Part shown: in pieces, positions 53,492 through 62,269 of the stretch
How positions within the stretch are numbered: the first letter of the stretch is position 1
Layout of the letters: each line of letters starts with the position of its first letter
DNA from: Simiduia curdlanivorans
Lineage (GTDB): Bacteria > Pseudomonadota > Gammaproteobacteria > Pseudomonadales > Cellvibrionaceae
Reading direction: 5' to 3'
DNA length: 64,000 bases
NCBI RefSeq assembly: GCF_030409605.1
Contig: NZ_JAUFQG010000004.1
Span: 2,901,001 to 2,965,000, forward strand
Position numbers and translations under genes: made by a program
Notes under the pieces: model-generated
What the model was told of the DNA's origin: nothing
Seen by the model: only the letters and a program-made list of their open reading frames with translations
Database searches by the model: none

Positions 53492-54157
53492 TTAATCGTC
53501 ACCACCGGTGAAGCTCATGATCAAGCTGAGCAGACTCATGAAAATATTATAGATGGCGACGAATAGCGTCACTGTTGCTGAAATATAGTTGGTTTCGCCG
53601 CCGTGAATGATCACGCTTGTATACCATGCGATAACGCCAGAGGAGAGCAGCAAAAACATGCTCGAAACGGCTAAACCTAAACCGGAAATACCTAAAAATA
53701 CGTTGGCAATACCTGCAACAAAGGCCACTAACAAGCCCGTCATTAAAAACCCGGACATGAACGACAGGTCTTTGCGCGTGGTGAGTACGTAGCCTGATAG
53801 GCCGAAAAATATCAGCGCCGTACCGCCCAGTGCCATGAGCACGGGTTCGATGCCCGCCGCCGCTGTAACCATGCCGACAATAGGGCCTGCAGTAAAGCCT
53901 AGCCAACCGGTCAGCGCGAATACCCAGACAATGCCCATTGAGCTGTTCTTGTTTTTTTCCGTAAGCCAGAGGAAGGCAACATAAGGCAGTAGCATCCACA
54001 AGCCCATGTAGGGAACGTTGGCGACAATGGCAACGACAGCCATTAAGGCACTGAAGGCAAAAGTCATTGCAAGTAGTGTGTAGGTGTTGCGCAGTACTTT
54101 GCTAACCTCTTCACTATGCGCTTGTGCGCGTTCCGTTTGGCTATAAAGCTCTTGCAT
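53492..54157 (-). CDS. yccA: Bax inhibitor-1/YccA family membrane protein
   Basis: The 221 residues have about seven membrane spans and a charged C-terminal end (TGGDD). In E. coli YccA is an inhibitor and substrate of the FtsH protease. Typical parts are VLRNTYTLLAMTFAFSALMA near the N-terminus and FVAIYNIFMSLLSLI near the C-terminus. The order tRNA-Ser - yccA - tus resembles the E. coli and Pseudomonas neighbourhoods, where yccA, a serine tRNA and tusE are neighbours. Confidence 0.92.
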   Translation of the reverse strand: MQELYSQTERAQAHSEEVSKVLRNTYTLLAMTFAFSALMAVVAIVANVPYMGLWMLLPYVAFLWLTEKNKNSSMGIVWVFALTGWLGFTAGPIVGMVTAAAGIEPVLMALGGTALIFFGLSGYVLTTRKDLSFMSGFLMTGLLVAFVAGIANVFLGISGLGLAVSSMFLLLSSGVIAWYTSVIIHGGETNYISATVTLFVAIYNIFMSLLSLIMSFTGGDD

Positions 54158-54355
54158 AAACGTCTCCGTGATTAAATGAATTCTTTCGCTATCTTACAAA
54201 CACTTACTGTAAAAGCAAGGGCGCTGATAATAGGCGTTATATCACCCTTATGATTCGCATTTCAATGCGCTTTAGAGTCTACTTTTACCATTTAGTTCAA
54301 GCTGAAATTGCGAGAGAGATAATACGTGCTAAGAGGGGACTTGCGGGGGAATAAA

Positions 54356-54443
54356 TGGCGGAAGGGCAGGGATTTGAACCCTGGGATGCTCGCACATCGC
54401 CGGTTTTCAAGACCGGTGCAATCGACCACTCTGCCACCCTTCC
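54356..54443 (-). tRNA. tRNA-Ser (anticodon UGA)
   Basis: On the minus strand the acceptor GGAAGGG (54443-54437) pairs with CCCTTCC before GCCA. The anticodon stem CCGGT / ACCGG encloses the loop CTTGAAA, giving anticodon TGA (reads UCA). There is a long variable arm, as expected for serine, and the T-arm contains GGTTCAAAT. CCA is encoded. Total 88 nt. Confidence 0.97.
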
Positions 54444-54542
54444 GCAACAGGCGCAAATTATACATAGACTTTGGCTGATCGCAAGCCTCTAAGTATTTAT
54501 TTTTATTAAATATTTAGTGGTTGACGCTTTTCTGAACAAGAA

Positions 54543-54573
54543 TAAAAAAAGGCCAGCATTTGCTGGCCTTTTT
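54543..54573 (-). terminator. Terminator after rne
   Basis: Stem AAAAGGCCAGCA / TGCTGGCCTTTT with a short loop; on the minus strand it runs into a T tract. It lies 14 bases past the rne stop and upstream of the tRNA gene, which therefore needs its own promoter. Confidence 0.9.
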
Positions 54574-54586
54574 AGCGCGTTAGAGG

Positions 54587-57388
54587 TTATTCAGAGACCT
54601 CTTCAGCGCGCTTGTTGCGTGGGTCATTCGCGGGCCGCGAAACTTCTCTCGGCGCGCGCTCAATGGCCGCGGGTAGTGCGGTATTGAGTGGCCTGCCGAG
54701 CACCTTCTGACGCGTCTGCGTGGTCACTTGAACTTGAGCGACGGGTTTAGGGTTGCTTCTGGGGTCGTTGCTTGGTCGAGTATAAGCAGGCTTAGCAACT
54801 TCCTCGGTTCTGCGTTCAGCGACTGTCTCAGCTTTAGCTTGGTCGGCGTCGCTTGTCTCGGCGCTCTCTGCTTGGGCGTCGGACTCTGCTTGGGCGTCGG
54901 ATGCTGCTTGCTCGGCGGACTCTGCTTGCTCGGCCGTCTCTGCTGCTGGCGCGTCTAGGTCGGCACTGGCTTCAGGTGTCACCTCGGTTGAGTCTTCCGA
55001 TGGCTCGGTGCCTTGGGGTGTCGATTCAGCGGGCTTAACCGCTGCTTTTTGAGGGGCAGGGGTTGAGGGCTCAGTTGCCTTAGTGGCAGCAGGGGTAGCT
55101 TGCGCTTCACTGGTATTCTCGGCGACTGCTTGCGCAGGCTCTGATGCAGCAGCTTTAGGCGCGTCTTCGCTAGTTGCTTTGCTTGCGTTTCTGTCGCGTT
55201 TCGGCGTAGTGGGCTTAGCGTCCGCTTGGTCTGTAGCGCTATCGTCAGTTGATGGTGACTCAGTTGCAGCAATCGCGGCTTCGTTGTCTTTCTCCAATTG
55301 CTCTACTTGTTCGCTGCGGCGACCGCGACGACGCTGCTGGTTGCGGCCCGTGCGAGAGCTAGGGCGACGCGATGGACGGTCTTCGCTGTCGTCATTATTG
55401 TCGTCGCCGCTGTTGTCGTTCTGTTGCGTCGGTTGCGCAGCCGGTGTTACTGGGCTGTCCCCTTCGTTAACACTTTCACCGCTGCGACGACGACGGCGAC
55501 GGCGACGATTGCCGCGCTGTTCATCGTTGCTCTCGTCGGTGTGGTCGTCACTTTTTTGATTGCGTTTGTTGTCCGGCTTGTCGGCCTTGGGTTTGTCGGC
55601 GCTATCATTTTCTTCGTTGCGACGCGGGCGGCGGCGGTTGCCACCTTGCTGGTTGCGTCCGCGCGAGCGACGGTTGTCACTCTGACTTCTGCTGCTCTTT
55701 TTGGGTTTAGGTTTGGGCGCAAAAAGTGCCAGAATGGCGGCAATCCAGCGTGAAATAATGCTTGGCTCTGCTGCCGGCGCTGGCGCCGGTTGGCTCGGTG
55801 CAACTTGCTGAACGGCTGCGCGCGCAACAGGTTTGGCATTTTTCATATCGGCATCAGCTTCAATAAGCTCGGCTGGCGACGAGATTTTGTAGCTGGTTTC
55901 CAGCGTGCCTTCATCGTCATCGCGCAAGCGTTGAACTTCAAAGTGCGGCGTTTGCAGTTCGGGCTTGGGCACAATTAAAACGCGAATGTTGTTGCGCGCT
56001 TCAATTTTGCTGATGGTTTTACGCTTTTCGTTAAGCAGGTAAGTGGCAACAGAGATGGGCGTGATGGCGCGAATTTCCGCGCTGCGCTCCTTTTGTGCCT
56101 CTTCTTCCACTAAGCGTAAAATGGAAAGCGCCAAAGATTTGGTGCTGCGAATGGTGCCTTGGCCGGAGCAACGTGGGCATACTTTCGACATGGTTTCTTC
56201 GAGTGATGGGCGCAAACGCTGGCGCGACATTTCGAGCAAACCAAAGCGTGAAATGCGACCCACTTGAACGCGAGCGCGATCCATTTCGAGCGATTCGCGC
56301 ACGCGGTTTTCAACTTCGCGCTGATTTTTTGCCGACTGCATATCAATGAAGTCGATTACCACTAAGCCGCCGATGTCGCGCAAGCGCAGTTGGCGTGCAA
56401 TTTCGGTTGCCGCTTCGAGGTTGGTCTGTAGTGCTGTCTCTTCAATGTCGCCGCCTTTGGTAGCGCGCGATGAGTTGATGTCGATAGACACTAGAGCTTC
56501 CGTTGGGTCGATAACAATCGAGCCGCCAGAAGGTAGTTTCACTTCGCGCTCAAATGCCGTTTCGATTTGGCTTTCGATTTGGTAGCGATTAAATAGCGGA
56601 ATGTCGTCTTCGTAATACTTAATTTTGCTTTGATAGTTTGGCATCACCTGTTGAATGAAGGTGGTGACCAGATCGTAAGCTTCTTTGCTGTCGACGATAA
56701 CTTCGCCAATGTCTTGGCGCAGGTAGTCGCGAATGGCGCGAATGATGACATTGCTTTCTTGGAATAGGAATTCTGGCGCTTTGTGCGTTTCCGCAGCGGC
56801 AGAAAGCTGGGACCAGAGTTGGAGTAGATAGTCCAAATCCCACTGCAGCTCCTGTGCGCTGCGGCCAATGCCGGCTGTGCGAACAATGATACCCATGCCT
56901 GACGGCACTTCGATATCGGATAGCGCATCGCGCAGTTCTGCGCGCTCTTCGCCTTCGATGCGGCGTGAAATACCACCGGCGCGAGGATTGTTGGGCATTA
57001 AGACTAAATAGCGGCCGGCGAGGCTGATAAAGGTGGTGAGGGCAGCGCCTTTATTGCCGCGCTCTTCCTTATCGACCTGAACGATAACTTCCTGGCCTTC
57101 CTTTAGTACGTCTTTGATTTTAATGCGGCCGTCAGCGTCTTTTGAGTTCTTGCTGAAGTAGTCGCGCGAGATTTCTTTCAGGGGGAGGAAGCCGTGGCGC
57201 TCGGCACCGTAGTCTACGAACGCGGCCTCAAGGCTGGGTTCTACGCGGGTAATTTTACCTTTGTAGATGTTGGCTTTCTTTTGTTCGCGATTGCGGTTTT
57301 CGATATCCAAGTCATACAGCCATTGGCCGTCGACCAGTGCAACACGCAACTCTTCGGGTTGGGTTGCGTTAATGAGCATTCTTTTCAT
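54587..57388 (-). CDS. rne: Ribonuclease E
   Basis: Main endoribonuclease for mRNA decay and for rRNA and tRNA processing; scaffold of the degradosome at the inner membrane. The 933 residues start with the RNase E/G signature MKRMLINATQ. The S1 domain is at about 38-120, and the catalytic domain reaches ~400. The zinc-link cysteines Cys404 and Cys407 (CPRCSGQG) are at the same positions as in E. coli. After ~530 the protein is disordered, with Arg-rich RNA-binding patches (RRRRRRR near 640) and an Ala/Glu/Asp-rich region with an imperfect 18-bp tandem repeat. It is shorter than E. coli RNase E (1061) because the scaffold region is reduced. Confidence 0.97.
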   Translation of the reverse strand: MKRMLINATQPEELRVALVDGQWLYDLDIENRNREQKKANIYKGKITRVEPSLEAAFVDYGAERHGFLPLKEISRDYFSKNSKDADGRIKIKDVLKEGQEVIVQVDKEERGNKGAALTTFISLAGRYLVLMPNNPRAGGISRRIEGEERAELRDALSDIEVPSGMGIIVRTAGIGRSAQELQWDLDYLLQLWSQLSAAAETHKAPEFLFQESNVIIRAIRDYLRQDIGEVIVDSKEAYDLVTTFIQQVMPNYQSKIKYYEDDIPLFNRYQIESQIETAFEREVKLPSGGSIVIDPTEALVSIDINSSRATKGGDIEETALQTNLEAATEIARQLRLRDIGGLVVIDFIDMQSAKNQREVENRVRESLEMDRARVQVGRISRFGLLEMSRQRLRPSLEETMSKVCPRCSGQGTIRSTKSLALSILRLVEEEAQKERSAEIRAITPISVATYLLNEKRKTISKIEARNNIRVLIVPKPELQTPHFEVQRLRDDDEGTLETSYKISSPAELIEADADMKNAKPVARAAVQQVAPSQPAPAPAAEPSIISRWIAAILALFAPKPKPKKSSRSQSDNRRSRGRNQQGGNRRRPRRNEENDSADKPKADKPDNKRNQKSDDHTDESNDEQRGNRRRRRRRRSGESVNEGDSPVTPAAQPTQQNDNSGDDNNDDSEDRPSRRPSSRTGRNQQRRRGRRSEQVEQLEKDNEAAIAATESPSTDDSATDQADAKPTTPKRDRNASKATSEDAPKAAASEPAQAVAENTSEAQATPAATKATEPSTPAPQKAAVKPAESTPQGTEPSEDSTEVTPEASADLDAPAAETAEQAESAEQAASDAQAESDAQAESAETSDADQAKAETVAERRTEEVAKPAYTRPSNDPRSNPKPVAQVQVTTQTRQKVLGRPLNTALPAAIERAPREVSRPANDPRNKRAEEVSE
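54867..54938. repeat. Four tandem 18-bp repeats inside rne
   Basis: Units at 54867, 54885, 54903 and 54921, each 18 bp with a few differences. They encode, on the minus strand, repeats of six residues such as DAQAES and EQAASD in the disordered tail of RNase E. Copy number may vary between strains. Confidence 0.8.
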
Positions 57389-58069
57389 GCTATGCCTAAG
57401 TTTTAGGGCGCATTCAAAGTTGCTGTGAAGCAGACTGTAAAACTGTTTGGCCGCCTAAGGCCCTTGCGCTACCTAGTTAGTGGCTCGCAAAGTCGGCGGT
57501 TGAATCAGGTGGCAACAGGCAGCAACAGGCCAAACCCAAATGGGGCTGCGCGATGTTGCTATAAAGGTTGCTTAGGGTACCTGTATTCATCAAAAACTCA
57601 GAGTTCATCCATTGCGTTTATGTCAGTTCGGTTGCTGACGCTATCAGTGTTTTCACAAGAGGGGGGGGGCTTGGTCAGGCGTCTGGGCGATTGGCCTAGC
57701 GCGGCTGGTTTGCGTTCCGTCCCTGCTGATAGTGGCTATTGCTATCGAGTTTTAAAAACAATTTCTCAGTGCACTGCAGCAGTCTTTGTGCGCAATTGTC
57801 ACTGTGGTTCTTTGTGCCGGCGTTTTTGTTCGCTCTGGCAGCGAAGAACCGCTATTGGGTCAAAAAACAGCGCTCCGGGGTTGTTTACCGGCTGCCCACC
57901 TCGGGTCAGACGCGTATACAAATCCAGCGGTTTGCTGGCTGAATGACGGTATTTCCTCGCGACTTGCCTAACGCAATGTCCGGAAACCAGCCCAGTCAGC
58001 GGGCTGAACTATAGCAGCAAAGCCTAAGCCCTTCAATTAGAAAGAAAAAACTGATTTGACTGGTGTAAA
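57389..58069 (-). promoter_or_regulatory. Long divergent region rne / rluC, probably the rne leader
   Basis: A 681-bp gap between divergent rne and rluC, as in many gammaproteobacteria, where rne has a long structured 5' leader used for autoregulation by RNase E. A tract of nine G (57661-57669; nine C in rne mRNA) lies 273 bases before the rne start. The 173-codon frame on the plus strand (57425-57946) has poor composition and is not taken as a gene. The actual promoter and leader hairpins could not be assigned by eye. Confidence 0.5.
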
Positions 58070-58099
58070 ATGCCGCTTCATCCCGTGTTTGAGAGCGCT

Positions 58100-59065
58100 A
58101 TGTCTGAGTTTCACCAGGTTCAAATGTTAGAAGTCGACCCAGACTGTGCTGGCCAGCGAATCGATAACTACCTTATGTCGCGCCTAAAAGGGGTGCCTAA
58201 GTCTCGCCTCTATCGCCTGTTGCGCAAAGGTGAGGTGCGGGTGAATAAGGGCAGGGTGAAGCCCGAGCATAAATTGCAGGCCGGTGACCTCGTGCGCGTG
58301 CCGCCTATTCGCTTGGCGCAAGAGGGCGATCTGGTGCCGATTGGGGCGGAGCTGGCTGAGCGCTTGGCCCAGGCCATCGTATTTGAAGACGATTGGTTGA
58401 TCGCCATCAATAAGCCATCGGGCTTGGCGGTTCACGGTGGCAGCGGTGTGCAAATTGGTTTGATTGAGGCGCTGCGCCAGATGAGGCCCGAGATTAAGTT
58501 CCTCGAATTGGTACACCGGCTAGACCGCGAGACCAGTGGCGTCATCTTGGTGGCGAAAAAGCGTAGCGCGCTCAAGGCCTTGCAGGAGCAGTTCAGGGAG
58601 AAGTCGGAGCAGATGACCTTGGCCGGCATACGCAAAACCTATTTGGCCCTAGTTGATGGGCAATGGCCGGCCGCAAGACGGGAGGTTAACGAACCCCTGT
58701 TGCGCACTGAACTGGCTAATGGCGATCGGATGGTTAGGGTGTCCGCTGAGGGTAAGCCCAGTAAAACGCTATTTGCCGTGGTCGAAAGCCTACAGGGCGC
58801 GACACTGGTGGAGGCGAGCCCGGTCACCGGCCGAACCCATCAGATTCGCGTGCATGCGCGCATTGCTGGCTGCCCACTGCTAGGCGACGAAAAATACGGT
58901 ATTGATCTCATAAATGAAAAGCTCAAGCGCAAAGGTTTGCGGCGCCTGTGTTTACACGCGGCAAAATTGAGCTTTTTGCACCCGACCACCGAGCAGCCGA
59001 TGGTCGTGGAGGCGCCGATGCCCGATGATATGGCTGCGCTACTGGAGGCACTGCGATGCTCTTGA
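58100..59065 (+). CDS. rluC: 23S rRNA pseudouridine(955/2504/2580) synthase RluC
   Basis: Makes three pseudouridines in 23S rRNA. The ATG at 58100 gives 321 residues (319 in E. coli); an in-frame ATG at 58070 sits in the likely promoter. The S4 RNA-binding domain is at about 18-75 (GQRIDNYLMSRLKGVPKSRLYR in part). The catalytic Asp is residue 142 in HRLDRETSG. The C-terminal part has the GRTHQIRVH motif. It overlaps the next gene by 10 bases. Confidence 0.94.
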   Translation: MSEFHQVQMLEVDPDCAGQRIDNYLMSRLKGVPKSRLYRLLRKGEVRVNKGRVKPEHKLQAGDLVRVPPIRLAQEGDLVPIGAELAERLAQAIVFEDDWLIAINKPSGLAVHGGSGVQIGLIEALRQMRPEIKFLELVHRLDRETSGVILVAKKRSALKALQEQFREKSEQMTLAGIRKTYLALVDGQWPAARREVNEPLLRTELANGDRMVRVSAEGKPSKTLFAVVESLQGATLVEASPVTGRTHQIRVHARIAGCPLLGDEKYGIDLINEKLKRKGLRRLCLHAAKLSFLHPTTEQPMVVEAPMPDDMAALLEALRCS

Positions 59066-59721
59066 TTTTTGACTGGGATGGCACTCTTATCGATTCCACA
59101 GCAAAAATTGTGGCCAGCCTGCAGGCCGCGGCGCAACGTCTGCAATTGCCTGCGTTGCCAGATGCCGAGGTAAAAAACATTATTGGCTTGTCGTTAGATG
59201 AAGCGCTGGCTCGGCTTTATCCAGCCTTGAGTTCGAGTGCTTTATTGACCTTGTCTGAGGCATTTTCCCAACATTTTATTGCCGCAGATCAGAAGCCTTG
59301 TGCTTTTTATGAGGGAGTCGTGCCGGTTCTGACATCGTTAAAGGCGGCGGGATTTGATTTGGCCGTGGCGACGGGGAAAAGTCGCAGCGGCTTGACCCGG
59401 GTGCTGGGCAATGTGGGCTGGAGTGATTTCTTCTCGGCGACCAAGTGTGCGGAAGAGACAGCCTCTAAGCCGCATCCACTGATGCTGGAGCAGCTGTTGA
59501 GCGACTTTGGTGTGCGGCCCCATGAGGCGGTGATGGTGGGCGATACAGAATACGATATGGCCATGGCCAGCAGTGCCGGCATGCCGCGTATAGCGGTGAG
59601 TTACGGGGCGCATCATATCGATCGCATGAGACCTTACGAACCGGTGCTTTGTCTCGATCGGTTCACCGAGTTACTCGAGTGGCAGCCGCTACGACAAAGG
59701 CTCGAAACCCTCCCGTCTTAA
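59056..59721 (+). CDS. HAD-superfamily phosphatase (phosphoglycolate phosphatase-like)
   Basis: The 221 residues carry the HAD motifs: the nucleophile FDWDGT (Asp6, Asp8), motif II in VATGKSRSGL near 112, motif III Lys in SKPHPLMLEQLL near 138, and motif IV GDTEYDMAMA near 158. A four-helix cap (about 15-80) makes it class I. The natural substrate is unknown. The ATG overlaps the rluC stop by 10 bases; the same pair is known in Pseudomonas. It is convergent with maf, with 33 bp overlap. Confidence 0.9.
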   Translation: MLLIFDWDGTLIDSTAKIVASLQAAAQRLQLPALPDAEVKNIIGLSLDEALARLYPALSSSALLTLSEAFSQHFIAADQKPCAFYEGVVPVLTSLKAAGFDLAVATGKSRSGLTRVLGNVGWSDFFSATKCAEETASKPHPLMLEQLLSDFGVRPHEAVMVGDTEYDMAMASSAGMPRIAVSYGAHHIDRMRPYEPVLCLDRFTELLEWQPLRQRLETLPS

Positions 59722-60276
59722 CATGGCGCAGAGAGCGATGAGGGGTAGGCCTTCGAGGGCACTGGGGTCGGTGCTGGTTAGTGATTGAAATAAGCTGCTA
59801 CCCAAGGCTTCGCATTTGAAGCTGCCCGCGCAGTCTAGCGGTTGCTCCTTCCTTATATAGATTTGGAGTTGGGCGTCGGTGAGAGATAAAAAACTGACCT
59901 CCGTGGCGACTGTTTGCAGCTGTAGCTGTTGATTGCTGCTATTGAGTAGGCAAAGGCCGGTATAGAAGGTGACGGTTTTTCCTTGGCAGCGTTTGAGTTG
60001 CGCTAGTGCGTTTGCCTCGGTGCCGGGTTTGTTAAGCAGCAGACCATCGCAGCTGGCGGTTTGGTCTGAGCCAATAATTAATGCATCTGGATAGTGTTGG
60101 GCTAGCGCTAACGCTTTTGCCTTGGCTAGGCGCGGGGCCATTTGCGCTGGTGTTTCCGTTGCTAAGGGGCTCTCGTCAATATCGGGCGCATGACAGGTAA
60201 AATCATCCACAATCCGGCCTAGTAGGGACTTCCGGTAGCGAGAGCTGGAGGCTAAAATTAGGTGTCTTTTGAGCAT
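59689..60276 (-). CDS. yceF: Maf-like nucleotide pyrophosphatase (YceF type)
   Basis: Hydrolyses non-canonical nucleotides, in E. coli YceF m7GTP. The 195 residues start with the Maf signature LILASSSRYRKSLLGR and contain CHAPDIDESPL and SDQTASCDG. It is placed on the minus strand between the rluC pair and the yceD-rpmF operon, the usual location of yceF, and overlaps the HAD gene by 33 bp at the 3' end. Confidence 0.93.
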   Translation of the reverse strand: MLKRHLILASSSRYRKSLLGRIVDDFTCHAPDIDESPLATETPAQMAPRLAKAKALALAQHYPDALIIGSDQTASCDGLLLNKPGTEANALAQLKRCQGKTVTFYTGLCLLNSSNQQLQLQTVATEVSFLSLTDAQLQIYIRKEQPLDCAGSFKCEALGSSLFQSLTSTDPSALEGLPLIALCAMLRREGFEPLS

Positions 60277-60449
60277 GGGGTTAGGCCTGTAACTGGGCGT
60301 TCGGTGCGGATGAGTTAACGCTCTATGTTACTGATTTGAGGCGGCTAAGCCCAGAAACGGTTTTTTAGCGCTAATCTGGCCTCAAATCCCTTAAATTGTG
60401 CTTATTTCCCTTTGACACCACAGAATCTTGTCCCTAGAATTGCGCGCTT

Positions 60450-60983
60450 ATGTCAGATGCCCCCTTACAAACGATTTTGCCACGGCAAGTAGATCCGCGA
60501 AAATTCGCGCAGAAGGGGATAAGTCTATCTGGTCGCGTGCCACTGGCGCAGATGCCTCGCTTAAGCGAAGCGGTGCAAAGTGGCGACGAAGAGGTAGATG
60601 TGCATTTAGAATTTGGTATTGACCAGCAGAGGGCTAAAACCCTTAAAGGTCATGCTAGAGCAAGTGTTTCAGTGGTTTGTCAGCGTTGTTTGCAACCGAC
60701 AAAACTCACCTTAGACGCCGATATCGCACTCGCTGTAGTGTGGACAGAAGAGCAGGGCCAAGACTTATCCAAGGATCTCGATCCTTTGATATTAGAGGAA
60801 GGCCCAACCGATCTGTATCAGGTGGTAGAAGATGAGTTATTGCTGGTGTTGCCAATGGTGGCCTATCACGAAGAGCAATGTATTGATGCTGCATCGTTAA
60901 GTGCCGGAACAGAGGTTCAAGACGATAAAGTATCAGACAACCCTTTTAAAGTGCTGGAGCAACTTAAGGGCTCGCCGAAATAA
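60450..60983 (+). CDS. yceD: YceD/DUF177 protein (23S rRNA accumulation protein)
   Basis: The 177 residues match DUF177/YceD: a C-x2-C pair in VVCQRCLQPT near 72-79 and acidic segments PLILEEGPTDLYQVVEDELLL near 110-130. In E. coli and plants it supports 23S rRNA accumulation. It heads the operon yceD-rpmF-plsX-fabD-fabG; rpmF follows after 43 bases. Confidence 0.93.
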   Translation: MSDAPLQTILPRQVDPRKFAQKGISLSGRVPLAQMPRLSEAVQSGDEEVDVHLEFGIDQQRAKTLKGHARASVSVVCQRCLQPTKLTLDADIALAVVWTEEQGQDLSKDLDPLILEEGPTDLYQVVEDELLLVLPMVAYHEEQCIDAASLSAGTEVQDDKVSDNPFKVLEQLKGSPK

Positions 60984-61026
60984 CGAGGCGCCCCGGCTTC
61001 AGTCCATTTGGTAAGTAGGAGCTATC

Positions 61027-61209
61027 ATGGCTGTTCAGCAAAACAAAAAGAGTCGTTCACGTCGTGACATGCGTCGTTCGCACGATGCACTCACTGGTCC
61101 AACCCTGTCTATCGATCCAACCAGTGGTGAGAAGCACCGTCGTCACAACGTGACTGCCGATGGTTTCTACCGCGGTCGCAAGGTAATTGATACTGGCAGC
61201 GACGAGTAA
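61027..61209 (+). CDS. rpmF: 50S ribosomal protein L32
   Basis: The 60-residue product is MAVQQNKKSRSRRDMRRSHD at the start, the conserved bL32 N-terminus, with a basic middle and GEKHRRHNVTADGFYRGRKV at the end. It has no CxxC pair, so it is the zinc-free form. A ribosome binding site (AGGAG) lies nine bases before the ATG. Confidence 0.97.
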   Translation: MAVQQNKKSRSRRDMRRSHDALTGPTLSIDPTSGEKHRRHNVTADGFYRGRKVIDTGSDE

Positions 61210-61218
61210 AACTCGCGT

Positions 61219-62214
61219 TTGACTGCATCATCTCGAATTGCCGTAGATGTAATGGGTGGGGACTTAGGTCCCCACACTGTTTTTTCTGCCTGTGAAAAGG
61301 CACTGCAAGACTTTCCCTTCTTAGAAATTTCTGCCTTTGGCACTGCCCAAGCGGCTGCGTCTATTCCCCTAACGCTTCAAAATAATACCCGTTTCGATTG
61401 GCTACAAGCGCCTGAAATGTTTAGTGCCGAGCTGAAACCCACTGAAATTTTGCGCCATAAGGAAAGCTCGCTTTGGCTGGCGGTGGCGCACTTGGCGGCG
61501 GACAAGGCTGATGCCTGCGTCAGTGGCGGCAGTACGGGGGCTTTAATGGTGGCTGGAAAGCGCCTGCTGGGGATGGTTCCTGGCATCGATCGCCCGGCAA
61601 TCTGCCAGCGCTGGCCGACCCGTAAAGGGCAAACCCACATGTTGGACTTGGGCGCTAATCTGGAGGTTAGCCCAGAGTTTCTGTTGCAGTTTGCGCAAAT
61701 GGGTTCGGTGCTATCTAAGGTTGCTCGGCCAAAAGTCGCTTTGCTAAATATAGGCACGGAGAGTAACAAGGGCGGCTCGCTACTGGCGCAGGCGGCAACG
61801 CTTATTGGCCAGGACGAGGCCTTGGCCTTTGCCGGCTTCATCGAGGCAAATCACCTGCTCGATGGCGATGTGGATATTGTGGTTACCGACGGATTTAGCG
61901 GCAATGTGGCACTAAAAGCCAGTGAGGGGGCGGCCATATTTTTAATTGAGCAGCTAAAAGCGGCTTTTTTAGGCTCTTGGTATGGCAAATTGGTTGGCCA
62001 GTTAGCCAAACCTGTGTTGCTAAAATGGCGCACACAGTTCGACCCCGGTCGCTATAATGGCGCCAGTTTTTTAGGCTTGTCTAAGCCGCTGATCAAAAGC
62101 CACGGAAGTGCTGATGCGCAGGCATTTTATAATGCTATTCGGGTTGCGCTGGAGCAAACGGAGCACAGGTTGCCGGCATTACTGGCGGCGCGGTTTAAGG
62201 CTTCGGCCGAGTAA
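61219..62214 (+). CDS. plsX: Phosphate acyltransferase PlsX
   Basis: Forms acyl-phosphate from acyl-ACP for phospholipid synthesis. The 331 residues contain IAVDVMGGDLGPH at 7-19 and DACVSGGSTGALMVAG near 92. The start is TTG 61219, 9 bases after rpmF, with weak ribosome binding site. fabD follows after 55 bases; fabH, present at this point in E. coli, is absent. Confidence 0.95.
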   Translation: MTASSRIAVDVMGGDLGPHTVFSACEKALQDFPFLEISAFGTAQAAASIPLTLQNNTRFDWLQAPEMFSAELKPTEILRHKESSLWLAVAHLAADKADACVSGGSTGALMVAGKRLLGMVPGIDRPAICQRWPTRKGQTHMLDLGANLEVSPEFLLQFAQMGSVLSKVARPKVALLNIGTESNKGGSLLAQAATLIGQDEALAFAGFIEANHLLDGDVDIVVTDGFSGNVALKASEGAAIFLIEQLKAAFLGSWYGKLVGQLAKPVLLKWRTQFDPGRYNGASFLGLSKPLIKSHGSADAQAFYNAIRVALEQTEHRLPALLAARFKASAE

Positions 62215-62269
62215 AAGTAGCAGTAACATCCAATAGCTTTCATAAAGATTTATAACCAAGGTTTTTATT

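Noticed and set aside
54586..54596. GTTATTCAGAG at the end of rne, matching part of the MITE terminal repeat
   Set aside because: The 11-base match is made of the last rne codons and stop; there is no second inverted end or target duplication nearby, so chance is the better explanation.
55083..55753. Long plus-strand frames opposite rne
   Set aside because: They mirror the Arg/Asp/Glu-rich disordered tail of RNase E, giving valine- and leucine-rich artefacts.
57425..57946. 173-codon open frame on the plus strand in the rne/rluC gap
   Set aside because: Composition is rich in Cys, Arg and Ser with no conserved pattern, no good ribosome binding site, and the region is expected to be the rne leader on the other strand.
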